Below are positions 5,212-11,704 of a stretch of 35,888 bases of DNA, one piece after another. The stretch is from a virus. The notes under the pieces were generated by a model. It did no database searches, was not told the origin of the DNA, and saw nothing but the letters and a program-made list of their open reading frames with translations. Where the stretch lies: IMG/VR virus record IMGVR_UViG_3300031162_001210, positions 1-35,888 of that record; one strand, given 5' to 3'. Within the stretch, counting starts at the first letter, position 1; each line of letters begins with the position of its first letter. The translations under genes and the position numbers were made by a program.

Positions 5212-5599
5212 CTTTGATGTTGGGCATCTTCGTCCTGAAATTGACCTTCAGAAAATCAGTGCGGAAGTAAACGCGCTTGTCGCGCCGTCCAACAGCCCTC
5301 GTGCCGTCGCCACGATGATCGACAACGTGTTTGATGCCCTACACTACGGAAACATCACAACGGCGCAGGCTGACGCTTATATCGAAGTTTTAAGCGTTCT
5401 GCCAGCTGACCTCATTGAACTCTCACGCTTCCGTATTCTCACAACCCACAAATGGCCCACACCTCCCAAGCCAGCGGATTTCATGGAGGCAGTAAAACCT
5501 GAACTTCTTGACAGGCAATGCGCGGCATTTCGCGCTACCTGGCTTTTGGACCATGCCGTTTATGTTCGGCAATTTGCTCAAAAGGACAGAACAACATGA
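5123..5599 (+). CDS. Candidate helicase loader (TTG start)
   Basis: The frame is open well upstream, but the best start is TTG 5123, eight bases after AAGGAGG; ATG 5144 and ATG 5150 are weaker alternatives. The product is about 158 aa and helical. It ends its core with 'LSRFRILTTHKWPTPPKPADFMEAV', resembling the W/F-P-x-P-A-D motif of phage helicase loaders and P-like proteins. It overlaps the initiator by 89 bases and the clamp-like gene by ATGA at 5596-5599. No Walker A is present, so it would be a non-ATPase loader. The call rests on gene order and one motif. Confidence 0.45.
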   Translation: MSNTDTPMQMSDELQSVWLWLTMNHENPSDFDVGHLRPEIDLQKISAEVNALVAPSNSPRAVATMIDNVFDALHYGNITTAQADAYIEVLSVLPADLIELSRFRILTTHKWPTPPKPADFMEAVKPELLDRQCAAFRATWLLDHAVYVRQFAQKDRTT

Positions 5600-6201
5600 G
5601 AATTTTTGGTAATTGTTCAGCCCGTGGCTTTTTTGCCGTGTCTTGTTTTATGTCAACAAAACCAACTCAGCGTTATTTGAACGGCGTTTTTATCGAGCCC
5701 CCACAAGACAAACCCGGCGTAAACATTGTCGCTACAGACGGCCATACATTGGGCATTTATTATGATGAAAAAGGCCATATTTCCGAGCCAGCAATTTTGC
5801 AGCCAAGCAAAGGCGTTATCAACGCCTGCAAACGAAAAGACCCATCCCGAGCCTTGCGAACACCTGTGGATGACGAGTTACGAGTCATCATTGATGAGGA
5901 CACGATCGAAATCGGAAAACATTTCGAAAAGATTGGCGATGGCCGTGATACGTCATTCATCAATGGCACTTTTCCTGACTGGCGCCGTGTTATCCCAAAA
6001 CGACCGAACAAGCCAACAGAATTTGCTGCTTTTAATGCAGCCCATTTGGGAAAGTTTGCAAAACTTTTCGGCAGAAAACCGCAGGCGATCAGAATCGAAA
6101 CAGGAAGCAAAAACGATCCTGCTTTTGTTGTCCTTGGTGACGAGCCACGATTTACCGGCGTTATCATGCCGTTATTTTGGATTGAACCTACCATCTCGTG
6201 A
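5596..6201 (+). CDS. Short sliding-clamp-like protein (DnaN domains 2-3)
   Basis: The 201-aa product aligns with the later two thirds of bacterial DNA polymerase III beta. RYLNGV is at 26-31, VATDGH at 45-50, a KGVINACKR helix near 72-80, then FINGTFPDWRRVIPK at 121-135 and the terminal GVIMP at 188-192. These match RYYLNGM, VATDGHRLA, DGRFPDYRRVLPK and YVVMP of E. coli DnaN. Domain 1 is missing: the usual length is about 366 aa. Clamps encircle DNA and tether polymerases. Here a two-domain subunit could form a PCNA-like trimer or interfere with the host clamp; both are inference. ATG 5596 overlaps the preceding stop and follows AAAGGA. Confidence 0.7.
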   Translation: MRIFGNCSARGFFAVSCFMSTKPTQRYLNGVFIEPPQDKPGVNIVATDGHTLGIYYDEKGHISEPAILQPSKGVINACKRKDPSRALRTPVDDELRVIIDEDTIEIGKHFEKIGDGRDTSFINGTFPDWRRVIPKRPNKPTEFAAFNAAHLGKFAKLFGRKPQAIRIETGSKNDPAFVVLGDEPRFTGVIMPLFWIEPTIS

Positions 6202-6235
6202 CTTCTTTTTTCCTCATTAAACAAGGCAGTGTTTT

Positions 6236-7165
6236 ATGAAAATTACCAACGAACTCAATCTTCCAGACAGCATTGTTCGCGCTGTTACAGCTGACAGTTA
6301 TGTGCGAGGCGATGCAGACTTTACAGTTACTGAATTGCTCGCCCCAACACAGCAGCTTGCGCTACAGCGCAAACATGCTGATGATCTGGTCGAAGATGCA
6401 AGCGATCGATTGTATTCCTTACTCGGCCAGGCCGTGCATACAATTCTTGAACGCGCCGGCACATCGGGCATTGCAGAAGTTCGATTACAAATGCCAGTCA
6501 CCTTGCCAAATGGTGAAATCAAAACTGTCAGCGGCAAGTTTGATCATTTCACCTTGGAAACCGGAATCCTTACCGATTACAAAATAATGAGCATTTGGGA
6601 GGCGATTTATGGCCTCAAGCCTGAGAAAATCGCCCAGCTCAACCTCTATGAGCGACTGCTGAATTATAACGGCCACGAAGTGAAAGGCCTTCAAATTGCC
6701 GGGCTGTTTCGTGACTGGTCAAAGAGCAAGGCTGGCTATGGTGATGGTCATCCACCGAAACAGGTTCAGTTGATCCCTGTTCCATTATGGGACGCCAACA
6801 AATCAGATGCTTATCTTCAAACAGCTGTTGAAGGCGCTACCGCGGCTATTACCGGCACCAATATCGCACCTTGCACCGGTGATGATCGATGGGAACAGCC
6901 AACCAAATACGCCTTGATGAAAAAGACCAGACAAAAGGCCGTAAAACTGGCTGATTCTCTTGAATTGCTGGAAGTGTATGGACTGAGCAAAAACCTTTGT
7001 GAAGTGCTTGAAATTCCAAATTCAAATGAAGTTTCCGTCATCTGGAAAGAAAACCTGACAGTCGATGTCCGGCCCGGGCGGAACACTCGCTGTGAAGATT
7101 ACTGCAACGTGAATGGCTTCTGTCCACAGTTCGCAGCTATTACCCAGGCGGCAGAACAAACGTAG
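6236..7165 (+). CDS. PD-(D/E)XK nuclease with Cas4/RecB-like iron-sulfur cysteines
   Basis: The 309-aa product has the RecB-type nuclease order: GQAVHTILE (H68), D103 in GKFDHF, D114 and K116 in LTDYK, and Q134-x-x-x-Y in the following helix. Four cysteines, C213 and C286/C290/C296 (RCEDYCNVNGFC), are placed as in Cas4- and AddB-like iron-sulfur nucleases. These enzymes resect DNA ends to give single strands for annealing. With RAD52, SSB and RusA it would complete a phage recombination set. The gene starts at ATG 6236 after a 34-base gap. Its stop codon lies in the TAGGGC-ttcg-GCCCTA hairpin (7163-7178). Confidence 0.8.
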   Translation: MKITNELNLPDSIVRAVTADSYVRGDADFTVTELLAPTQQLALQRKHADDLVEDASDRLYSLLGQAVHTILERAGTSGIAEVRLQMPVTLPNGEIKTVSGKFDHFTLETGILTDYKIMSIWEAIYGLKPEKIAQLNLYERLLNYNGHEVKGLQIAGLFRDWSKSKAGYGDGHPPKQVQLIPVPLWDANKSDAYLQTAVEGATAAITGTNIAPCTGDDRWEQPTKYALMKKTRQKAVKLADSLELLEVYGLSKNLCEVLEIPNSNEVSVIWKENLTVDVRPGRNTRCEDYCNVNGFCPQFAAITQAAEQT

Positions 7166-7178
7166 GGCTTCGGCCCTA
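7163..7178 (+). other. TTCG-capped hairpin at the nuclease stop codon
   Basis: TAGGGC-ttcg-GCCCTA is a perfect six-base-pair stem with a stable TTCG tetraloop; the first three bases are the stop codon. No T-run follows, so it is more likely an mRNA 3' end stabiliser or processing boundary than a terminator. Confidence 0.6.
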
Positions 7179-7181
7179 TCT

Positions 7182-7320
7182 TAGAAAGAGGATTCCGTGA
7201 GCTGGCCCGCTGCGCGCAGCGTGAGTCAGACGTATTGGATGCGGCCTCACGCCGTAGGCGCTCACATCAGAGATGGATCCTGATTCCGCTTTCGCAGGTG
7301 AAAACCCTGCCCTCTTTCTA
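7182..7320 (+). ncRNA. Structured RNA candidate A (tandem pair, first)
   Basis: TAGAAAGAGG (7182-7191) pairs perfectly with CCTCTTTCTA (7311-7320). Inside: GTGAGC (7197-7202) with GCTCAC (7260-7265); CGCTG-cgcg-CAGCG; GTGAG (7221-7225) with CTCAC (7246-7250); ATCAG/CTGAT (about 7267-7285); and GCAGG-tgaaaac-CCTGC ending at 7310, flush against the closing stem. The multi-branch layout with a 5-bp, 7-base-loop arm abutting the closing stem recalls tRNA. However, the loop lacks the TTCRA signature and the element is 139 bases long. There is no protein gene between 7166 and 7496. The function is unknown. Confidence 0.6.
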
Positions 7321-7329
7321 AAATCATTA

Positions 7330-7463
7330 TGAGAGTGGTGGCGTGGAAAGCAGACACGCAAAGTGCTCACAGAACAGTGATCCTTGGGTTGGGAGCGAAT
7401 TGCGGTATTGATCCCGATTAGTAGTAGCCCTTCCTAGCCGGGGTAGCGTCCGGCCCACTCTCA
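7330..7463 (+). ncRNA. Structured RNA candidate B (tandem pair, second)
   Basis: TGAGAGTGG (7330-7338) pairs perfectly with CCACTCTCA (7455-7463). Inside are GCGTG/CACGC (7341-7359), a possible GGGTT/AGCCC pairing (7386-7390 with 7426-7430) and GCCGG-ggtagcgt-CCGGC (7437-7454), again flush against the closing stem. The layout repeats that of element A nine bases upstream although the sequences differ. It ends 33 bases before the DUF932 start and its AGGAG, so it could be a 5' leader element of that gene. Confidence 0.6.
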
Positions 7464-7496
7464 CCCTTTACAGTTCAATAAATAGGAGAAAACACA

Positions 7497-8366
7497 GTGC
7501 AAAACCTCATGGAAGAACATGGATTCATTCCAGCCAATCATGCCGCACCAAACTTTTTTGATGTAGAATTGAAAGCTGTTTACGATTCTCGGAATCAAAA
7601 GATTCCCGGTTATCAGTGCGTCCAGCGCGAAGATACCGGCGACGTGCTTGCGTTGCATTCTGAAAAATACCAATTGATCAGCTACCAAGACTCTTTCTCT
7701 GAATTTGACGCCGCCATCGAACAGGCGCCTGGTATCGATTCGACCGATATGCGAATTGCAACAGACTTGACTAACGACGGCGCCCGCGTGTTCCGTCAGT
7801 ATTTGTTTCCAGCTCATACCAGGACCATTACCGACGGCGACGACATTGCTCTTCGCATCATCATGTTCAACAGCTACGACGGTTCTTATGCCTTTACCGG
7901 TATGGCCGGCTACTATCGATTCGTTTGTGCCAATACATGTGTCAGTGGCGATGATATTATTCGCACTCGCGTTGTCCATCGTGGGCAGAACATGCAGAAT
8001 CGAATTGAAAACACTATCCAGTCCATCGTTGACGCCGCCAACGGCGCAATGGAAAAAACGGCCGATTTTGAGCGTTGGGTATCAACCCCGACATCACTCG
8101 AACAGGCTCGTGAAATTCTTACGGATTTGCCACAGTCAACACCGGCATTGGTCGAACAGCTCACCGGCCGATATGCGATGGAAGCCGAAAAAGACGGGCG
8201 CAATCTTTGGACGTTGTTCAATGTTTGCACCGCCTGGGCGACACATGAACGTGGCAAACGCCCTACAACAGCACAGACAAAAGCCAATCGTGAAAAACGA
8301 GTGTGGGATATGACTCGTGGCCGCACCTTCAAAGAGATTGCACCAGCTCGTCTGGTTGCCGCGTAA
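7497..8366 (+). CDS. DUF932-family phage/plasmid protein
   Basis: The 289-aa product shows the DUF932 outline widespread in phages and plasmids. Features are 'YQCVQREDTGDVLALHSEKYQLISYQDSF' near 40-68, 'IALRIIMFNSYDGSYAFTG' near 121-139, and 'FVCANTCVSGDD' near 145-156. The C-terminal part carries 'NLWTLFNVCTAWATHERG'. No enzymatic role is established for the family; it often travels with recombination and SSB genes, as here. The start is GTG 7497, eight bases after AGGAG; ATG 7509 is an alternative. It is flanked on both sides by structured noncoding elements. Confidence 0.75.
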   Translation: MQNLMEEHGFIPANHAAPNFFDVELKAVYDSRNQKIPGYQCVQREDTGDVLALHSEKYQLISYQDSFSEFDAAIEQAPGIDSTDMRIATDLTNDGARVFRQYLFPAHTRTITDGDDIALRIIMFNSYDGSYAFTGMAGYYRFVCANTCVSGDDIIRTRVVHRGQNMQNRIENTIQSIVDAANGAMEKTADFERWVSTPTSLEQAREILTDLPQSTPALVEQLTGRYAMEAEKDGRNLWTLFNVCTAWATHERGKRPTTAQTKANREKRVWDMTRGRTFKEIAPARLVAA

Positions 8367-8367
8367 C

Positions 8368-8448
8368 AGGAGCGACCTGTCTCCTGCAGGCGCGGCCAAG
8401 CGTCTTAAGCGTTGTTGCCCTAACAGGTTCATGCGGTTCGTCGCTCCT
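8368..8448 (+). ncRNA. Structured RNA candidate C
   Basis: AGGAGCGAC (8368-8376) pairs perfectly with GTCGCTCCT (8440-8448). Inside, CCTGT (8376-8380) can pair with ACAGG (8423-8427), or CCTG with CAGG to form a local hairpin. It begins two bases after the DUF932 stop and has no T-run. A tRNA was considered because of its length and closing stem, but no T-arm or anticodon arm forms. It probably belongs to the same class of early intergenic structures as those at 7182-7463. Confidence 0.5.
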
Positions 8449-8486
8449 TCACTCATAAACAAACCGCTAAACACCGTATCTTGGTC

Positions 8487-8527
8487 CCCCACTCCATCTC
8501 TTTCGACAAGTTCTAGATGGAGTGGGG
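8487..8527 (+). promoter_or_regulatory. 13-bp perfect hairpin before an early gene
   Basis: CCCCACTCCATCT (8487-8499) pairs without mismatch with AGATGGAGTGGGG (8515-8527) around a 15-base loop. The next gene's AGGAG lies 15 bases further on. No U-run follows, so a processing site (RNase III-like), mRNA stabiliser or a binding site for a regulator fits better than a terminator. Confidence 0.65.
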
Positions 8528-8555
8528 ATTTCCCTCATATTTTAGGAGAACGTCA

Positions 8556-8930
8556 ATGAGCGCCATTTGCAAACATCCACTGCTCGTTATCGACGGCGAC
8601 AAGCAGTGGCAGGTTCAATACGACGCTGTGATTTCAACTTGTGTTCAGGCGAAGCGCCAAGAACAGGCCTTCACAAGAATGCATGACGACGAATACACGG
8701 AACAGCGTGAGTTAATCGCTGACGGTGTGCGGGTTTTTATAACCCAAATTGATTTTACAGATGAACAAATTTCTCATCGTATCAAACTGTGTAACCGTAT
8801 CGGTGCGGGACACGATGAACCATTTCGCAAATCTTTCAACGCGACATTTCCAGAGCAACATCTGGACGAAAATTATGTGCTGCGTGACAAAACGGGAAAC
8901 CGCGTCAAATCCAATGATGGAGGTCTGTAG
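8556..8930 (+). CDS. Early protein of unknown function, 124 aa
   Basis: The ATG at 8556 follows TAGGAGAA; an in-frame upstream ATG at 8517 lies in the hairpin and is rejected. The product is mixed and charged (KHPLLVIDGDKQWQVQYDAV near the start; QIDFTDEQISHRIKLCNRI in the middle). No domain was recognised. Its stop TAG shares a base with the GTG start of the RAD52 gene, so both are translated together. The link suggests a role in recombination or annealing, but nothing in the sequence proves it. Confidence 0.7.
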   Translation: MSAICKHPLLVIDGDKQWQVQYDAVISTCVQAKRQEQAFTRMHDDEYTEQRELIADGVRVFITQIDFTDEQISHRIKLCNRIGAGHDEPFRKSFNATFPEQHLDENYVLRDKTGNRVKSNDGGL

Positions 8931-9607
8931 TGCCATTCGTAAGAGATCAAAAAAAACAGCTTCAAGCCAAACTCGACAAAAAGCATGTGAGCACACGCAA
9001 ACAAGCGGGGAGAAGCCTTTCATACATTGAAGGCTGGCACGCCATAGCCGAAGCCAATCGAATATTTGGCTTTGGAAATTGGACCCGAGAAACTCTTCGT
9101 ATGGAATGCGTTTATTCTGATCCTCCCAAATGCACATACCTTGCCATTGTTCAAATCAAGGTTTTCGACCTAAATGGCGAATTCATCGCACTTCGACAAG
9201 GCACTGGCGCCGGGCATGGTCAAATGACAAAAGCCGGCGACAATCATGAGTCAGCCGCCAAGGAAGCAGAGACCGACGCTATGAAACGTGCGCTGATGAC
9301 GTTTGGCAATGTCTTTGGCCTTGCTCTTTATGACAAGACCCAAGCGAACGTCGGCACCCCTCCTGAACCCGAGCCAGAGCCCATGACTCAAGAAGCAATG
9401 GATTGGGCAATGGATGCAATGTCCAAGATCAAATCCACGAAAACAGAGGATGAATTGACGGCTGTTCGTGCTGAACTGCGTGAACAATTCATGGCGTATC
9501 AAAATGATCCACAAAATGCCAAGGCGGCGAATGAAGTCAAGGTCGTGATGCAGGAGCATCTGACCTACCTGACAACCACTGCCCGCTCTCCCGAACCCAC
9601 TGAATAA
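8930..9607 (+). CDS. RAD52-family single-strand annealing protein
   Basis: RAD52-type proteins form rings that anneal complementary single strands. The 225-aa product has the family's marks: SYIEGWHAIAEANRIFGFGNW at about 31-51, a central beta region (CTYLAIVQIKVFDLNGEFIA), the G-x-G turn (RQGTGAGHG) and the signature ESAAKEAETDAMKRALMTFGN, then FGLALYDK. The C-terminal 75 residues are variable, as usual. The start is GTG 8930 with GGAGG five bases before it; it overlaps the preceding stop by one base. SSB follows after 12 bases. Together with the Cas4-like nuclease and RusA it forms a phage recombination module. Confidence 0.9.
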   Translation: MPFVRDQKKQLQAKLDKKHVSTRKQAGRSLSYIEGWHAIAEANRIFGFGNWTRETLRMECVYSDPPKCTYLAIVQIKVFDLNGEFIALRQGTGAGHGQMTKAGDNHESAAKEAETDAMKRALMTFGNVFGLALYDKTQANVGTPPEPEPEPMTQEAMDWAMDAMSKIKSTKTEDELTAVRAELREQFMAYQNDPQNAKAANEVKVVMQEHLTYLTTTARSPEPTE

Positions 9608-9619
9608 GGACCAACGAAC

Positions 9620-10036
9620 ATGCTTAATCGACATTCTATTATCGGACGCCTGGGCCGTGATCCCGAGGTCAAGCAAACACAGAGCGGTGACACAGTTTGC
9701 AACCTGTCCGTCGCAACAACCGAAAGCTGGAAGGACAAGGCTACTGGCGAGAAGAAGGAAAAGACCGAATGGCATCGTGTCGTGGTCTGGCCCCCATCAT
9801 CCGATTATGTCGAGAAGTATGGAGCCAAGGGCCGGCTCGTTTTCGTTGAAGGCCCGGTTCAGACGCGAAGCTGGGAGGATAAGTCTGGCAACAAAAAATA
9901 TTCAACAGAAACTGTTGTCGGTCGATTCGGTTGCAGGGTTTCGTTCCTGGACCAAGGCGACAAACAGCCAGACCAAGACACATCTGATACCAGCACCGAG
10001 GACACTCCTGAACTTGACGACGACATTCCATTCTAA
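9620..10036 (+). CDS. ssb: Single-stranded DNA-binding protein
   Basis: The 138-aa product is a typical bacterial-type SSB. The OB fold starts with LNRHSIIGRLGRDPEVKQT, continues with NLSVATTESWKDKATGEK and WHRVVVW, and ends near residue 110. A short acidic linker then leads to the terminal DDDIPF that binds partner proteins in SSBs. It would cover single strands made by the nuclease and during replication. The ATG at 9620 follows AAGGA. It is somewhat shorter than E. coli SSB (178 aa) because the linker is short. Confidence 0.95.
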   Translation: MLNRHSIIGRLGRDPEVKQTQSGDTVCNLSVATTESWKDKATGEKKEKTEWHRVVVWPPSSDYVEKYGAKGRLVFVEGPVQTRSWEDKSGNKKYSTETVVGRFGCRVSFLDQGDKQPDQDTSDTSTEDTPELDDDIPF

Positions 10037-10051
10037 GGATTCGGCGTTGCT

Positions 10052-10186
10052 ATGCCTGGCTGGATAATTCTTGGCCTCAACAGATGGCTGTTCACCGAAC
10101 ATTTAACTGATTGCCAGCTGCTTTGGTGGCGATTAACAGAACACGGCAATATTATTCTTGAATGTGTGCCGGGAGGTTTTCAATGA
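10052..10186 (+). CDS. Possible 44-aa protein
   Basis: An ATG at 10052 opens 44 codons to TGA 10184-10186, whose ATGA overlaps the next start. The product is Trp-rich (PGWIILGLNRWLFTEH, then LLWWRLTEHG) and unrecognised. The ribosome-binding site (AAGGA) is twelve bases away and weak. The overlap with a well-marked gene and the absence of other content in the gap argue for it. Confidence 0.4.
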   Translation: MPGWIILGLNRWLFTEHLTDCQLLWWRLTEHGNIILECVPGGFQ

Positions 10187-10365
10187 GCATCAGGAAGCGG
10201 ATCAAGGAAACAGACGAGCAGTTTAATCACCGCCTGGCGCAAATCATCAGGGCGTATTGGCGGGCACGGGGCAAGACGGTCACCACGACCATTGTGCGCG
10301 ACATCGAATACGGACGCGAGGAAGCGCTCTGGTGCGTGCGTAGCGATTTGGGGGTGAAGTCGTGA
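10183..10365 (+). CDS. Small basic protein, 60 aa
   Basis: The ATG at 10183 follows GGGAGG. The product is basic and helical (MSIRKRIKETDEQFNHRLAQ then IIRAYWRARGKTVTTTIVRD) and ends near IEYGREEALWCVRSDLGVKS. It may bind nucleic acid, but no family was recognised. It overlaps the next gene by GTGA at 10362-10365, so the run 10052-10652 reads as a coupled string of small genes. Confidence 0.65.
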   Translation: MSIRKRIKETDEQFNHRLAQIIRAYWRARGKTVTTTIVRDIEYGREEALWCVRSDLGVKS

Positions 10366-10652
10366 CTGAGCGCATCCCCCACCGGCAGTTTTGCGGCATC
10401 TGTCGAAATACCTGCACCGTCGATTTTTGGGTGCCTGACAAAATATGGGAGGCAGTGGTCCGGAAAGACGAGGCGCATGACCTTCACTGTCTAAATTGCT
10501 TTACCCGGTTTGCTGATGAAAAAATGATCGACTGGTGCTCTGAGATACGGTTCATGCCAGTCAGCTTGGTTGTTCACCATTCTGGTAAAAAGAATCCGGG
10601 GGTTACGAGTATTCCCCTGCCTCTGGCACTAGACGGGGAGGACAGCCAATGA
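10362..10652 (+). CDS. Zinc-ribbon-like protein, 96 aa
   Basis: The start is GTG 10362 in a four-base overlap with the previous stop. Two cysteine pairs are visible: CGICRNTC near residues 11-18 and CLNC near 43-46, separated by about 25 residues, as in small zinc ribbons. Short proteins of this kind are common in phage accessory regions. The C-terminal half is hydrophobic-to-neutral and unrecognised. Its stop overlaps the start of the HNH relic (ATGA at 10649). Confidence 0.6.
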   Translation: MTERIPHRQFCGICRNTCTVDFWVPDKIWEAVVRKDEAHDLHCLNCFTRFADEKMIDWCSEIRFMPVSLVVHHSGKKNPGVTSIPLPLALDGEDSQ

Positions 10653-10947
10653 GAAGTCTCGAAGAAAGGTTTTGGGAAAAGGTCGAGAAAGGCAGTCCGG
10701 TCGAGTGCTGGGAATGGACCGCCTACGCCAAGACAACTTGGCCGACATGCGTAAGAAAGGACGCGCAAGAGGGGGTCCGGCTCACCCTCGCGAAAAGATT
10801 GGGTGGGCACAGGCGAATGCAATTCGTGAACTGTGGGCTGCGGGCGAGAAACAAAAGAACCTAGCCACCCGTTTTGGTGTCGCGCAACAAACCGTGAGTA
10901 TGATTGTGAACAACAGAAGATGGAAGGAGCCTTTTGATGGTAATTAA
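10649..10947 (+). pseudogene. HNH endonuclease relic with its catalytic core deleted
   Basis: The first 28 codons (RSLEERFWEKVEKGSP then VECWEWTAYAK) match the N-terminus of phage HNH homing-type endonucleases. The part from about 10732 on, in another frame, matches their C-terminus: DNLADMRKKGRARG, then an HTH-like AIRELWAAGEKQKNLATRFG with VAQQTVSMIVNN. The His-Asn-His core that normally lies between is absent; the junction falls at about 10727-10734 and shifts the frame. The remaining first frame runs to 10864 as unrelated sequence. An ATG at 10747 could still give a 66-aa HTH protein, but it has no ribosome-binding site. Confidence 0.7.
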
Positions 10948-11029
10948 AGAGCTTTTAAGTCTCCTAGCCGTATTGGCTCTGTTTTGGATTATTGGTTTGG
11001 CAGTCCAGCGAATTGGACAGGTGCTTTAA
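10937..11029 (+). CDS. 30-aa single-span membrane miniprotein
   Basis: An ATG at 10937, preceded by AAGGAG at about 10924-10929, opens 30 codons to TAA 11027-11029. Residues 6-22 (LLSLLAVLALFWIIGLA) form one hydrophobic segment, followed by a short polar end with VQRIGQVL. The stop overlaps the next start (TAATG). It begins within the end of the HNH relic. Together with the 28-aa protein at 1450-1536 it is one of two such early miniproteins. The function is unknown. Confidence 0.55.
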   Translation: MVIKELLSLLAVLALFWIIGLAVQRIGQVL

Positions 11030-11406
11030 TGGCAGACCTTGTAAAAAGACTATGCGAGGCCGAAAGGCCTGATCGGGTATTGGATGCGGAGATTTGGTGT
11101 TTTGCCGAGGGTTTTCGTTTCGATGCCATGACGCCGGACGGTGGTTTTGTTTTGGCTTCATTTCAGTTGCAGAGTGGCAGATGGCATCAGACGAACTACG
11201 AAATTTCATTTATCCCCGAATACACCGGCTCCCTCGACGCTGCGTTGCCGGGGGAGGAGATTATTATGGTGACTACGGCTCCTGACTACGGGTGGTTGGC
11301 GTTTCACGAGGACGCGGGCGGCGGTAAGTATCAGGCTACCGCCAAAACAGAAGCCCTCGCCCGTCGCGCCGCTGCGCTGAGTGATCCAGCTATAGGAGGT
11401 TGGTGA
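11029..11406 (+). CDS. Phage ABA-sandwich-like protein, 125 aa
   Basis: The ATG at 11029 overlaps the previous stop. The product reads like the small phage proteins with an alpha-beta-alpha sandwich: MADLVKRLCEAERPDRVLDA at the start, a central 'YTGSLDAALPG' and 'YGWLAFHEDAGGGKYQATAK', then ALARRAAALSD at the end. No catalytic role is known for these. It is followed, in a TGATG overlap, by another small gene with its own AGGAGG. Confidence 0.6.
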   Translation: MADLVKRLCEAERPDRVLDAEIWCFAEGFRFDAMTPDGGFVLASFQLQSGRWHQTNYEISFIPEYTGSLDAALPGEEIIMVTTAPDYGWLAFHEDAGGGKYQATAKTEALARRAAALSDPAIGGW

Positions 11407-11681
11407 TGAATCCAAGCCTTCTAGCACTAACAATATCAACGCAACCAAAACTGTATCAAGAAAATCCTCCGCGTGATCAGCTTCAAGTCAGGCGACAGAT
11501 TGCAGAAAGTGATGCGGCGCTTTTAACGAAACGCCTTATGGACCTCGGTTTTATTCTTGTGCCTATCGAACCAACGCCTGCAATGGTTCAGGCTGGAATA
11601 GAAGCCACTAAAGACTTGAACCATAACAATCCTCATGTCGCCTATGCCGTTATGTGCGCTAAGGCTCAAGAACACACCTAA
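11406..11681 (+). CDS. Small early protein, 91 aa
   Basis: The ATG at 11406 is chosen because AGGAGG (11394-11399) is six bases before it; in-frame TTG 11400 and GTG 11403 are too close to that site. A segment PTPAMVQAGIEATKDLN near the C-terminal half resembles a short 'PT..M..AG.eA' motif recurring in phage accessory proteins. The rest is unrecognised. It overlaps the previous gene by one base (TGATG). Confidence 0.6.
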   Translation: MNPSLLALTISTQPKLYQENPPRDQLQVRRQIAESDAALLTKRLMDLGFILVPIEPTPAMVQAGIEATKDLNHNNPHVAYAVMCAKAQEHT

Positions 11682-11704
11682 TCCCAACTTCGGAGGCATC
11701 AACG

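Noticed and set aside
7184-7317. A tRNA gene in structured element A
   Set aside because: Acceptor-like and T-arm-like stems are present, but the loop TGAAAAC lacks the TTCRA signature, the length is about 135 bases and there is no clear seven-base anticodon loop.
8368-8448. A tRNA gene in element C
   Set aside because: The size and closing stem fit, but no T-arm or anticodon arm can be formed, and GGTTCATGC is not a proper B box.
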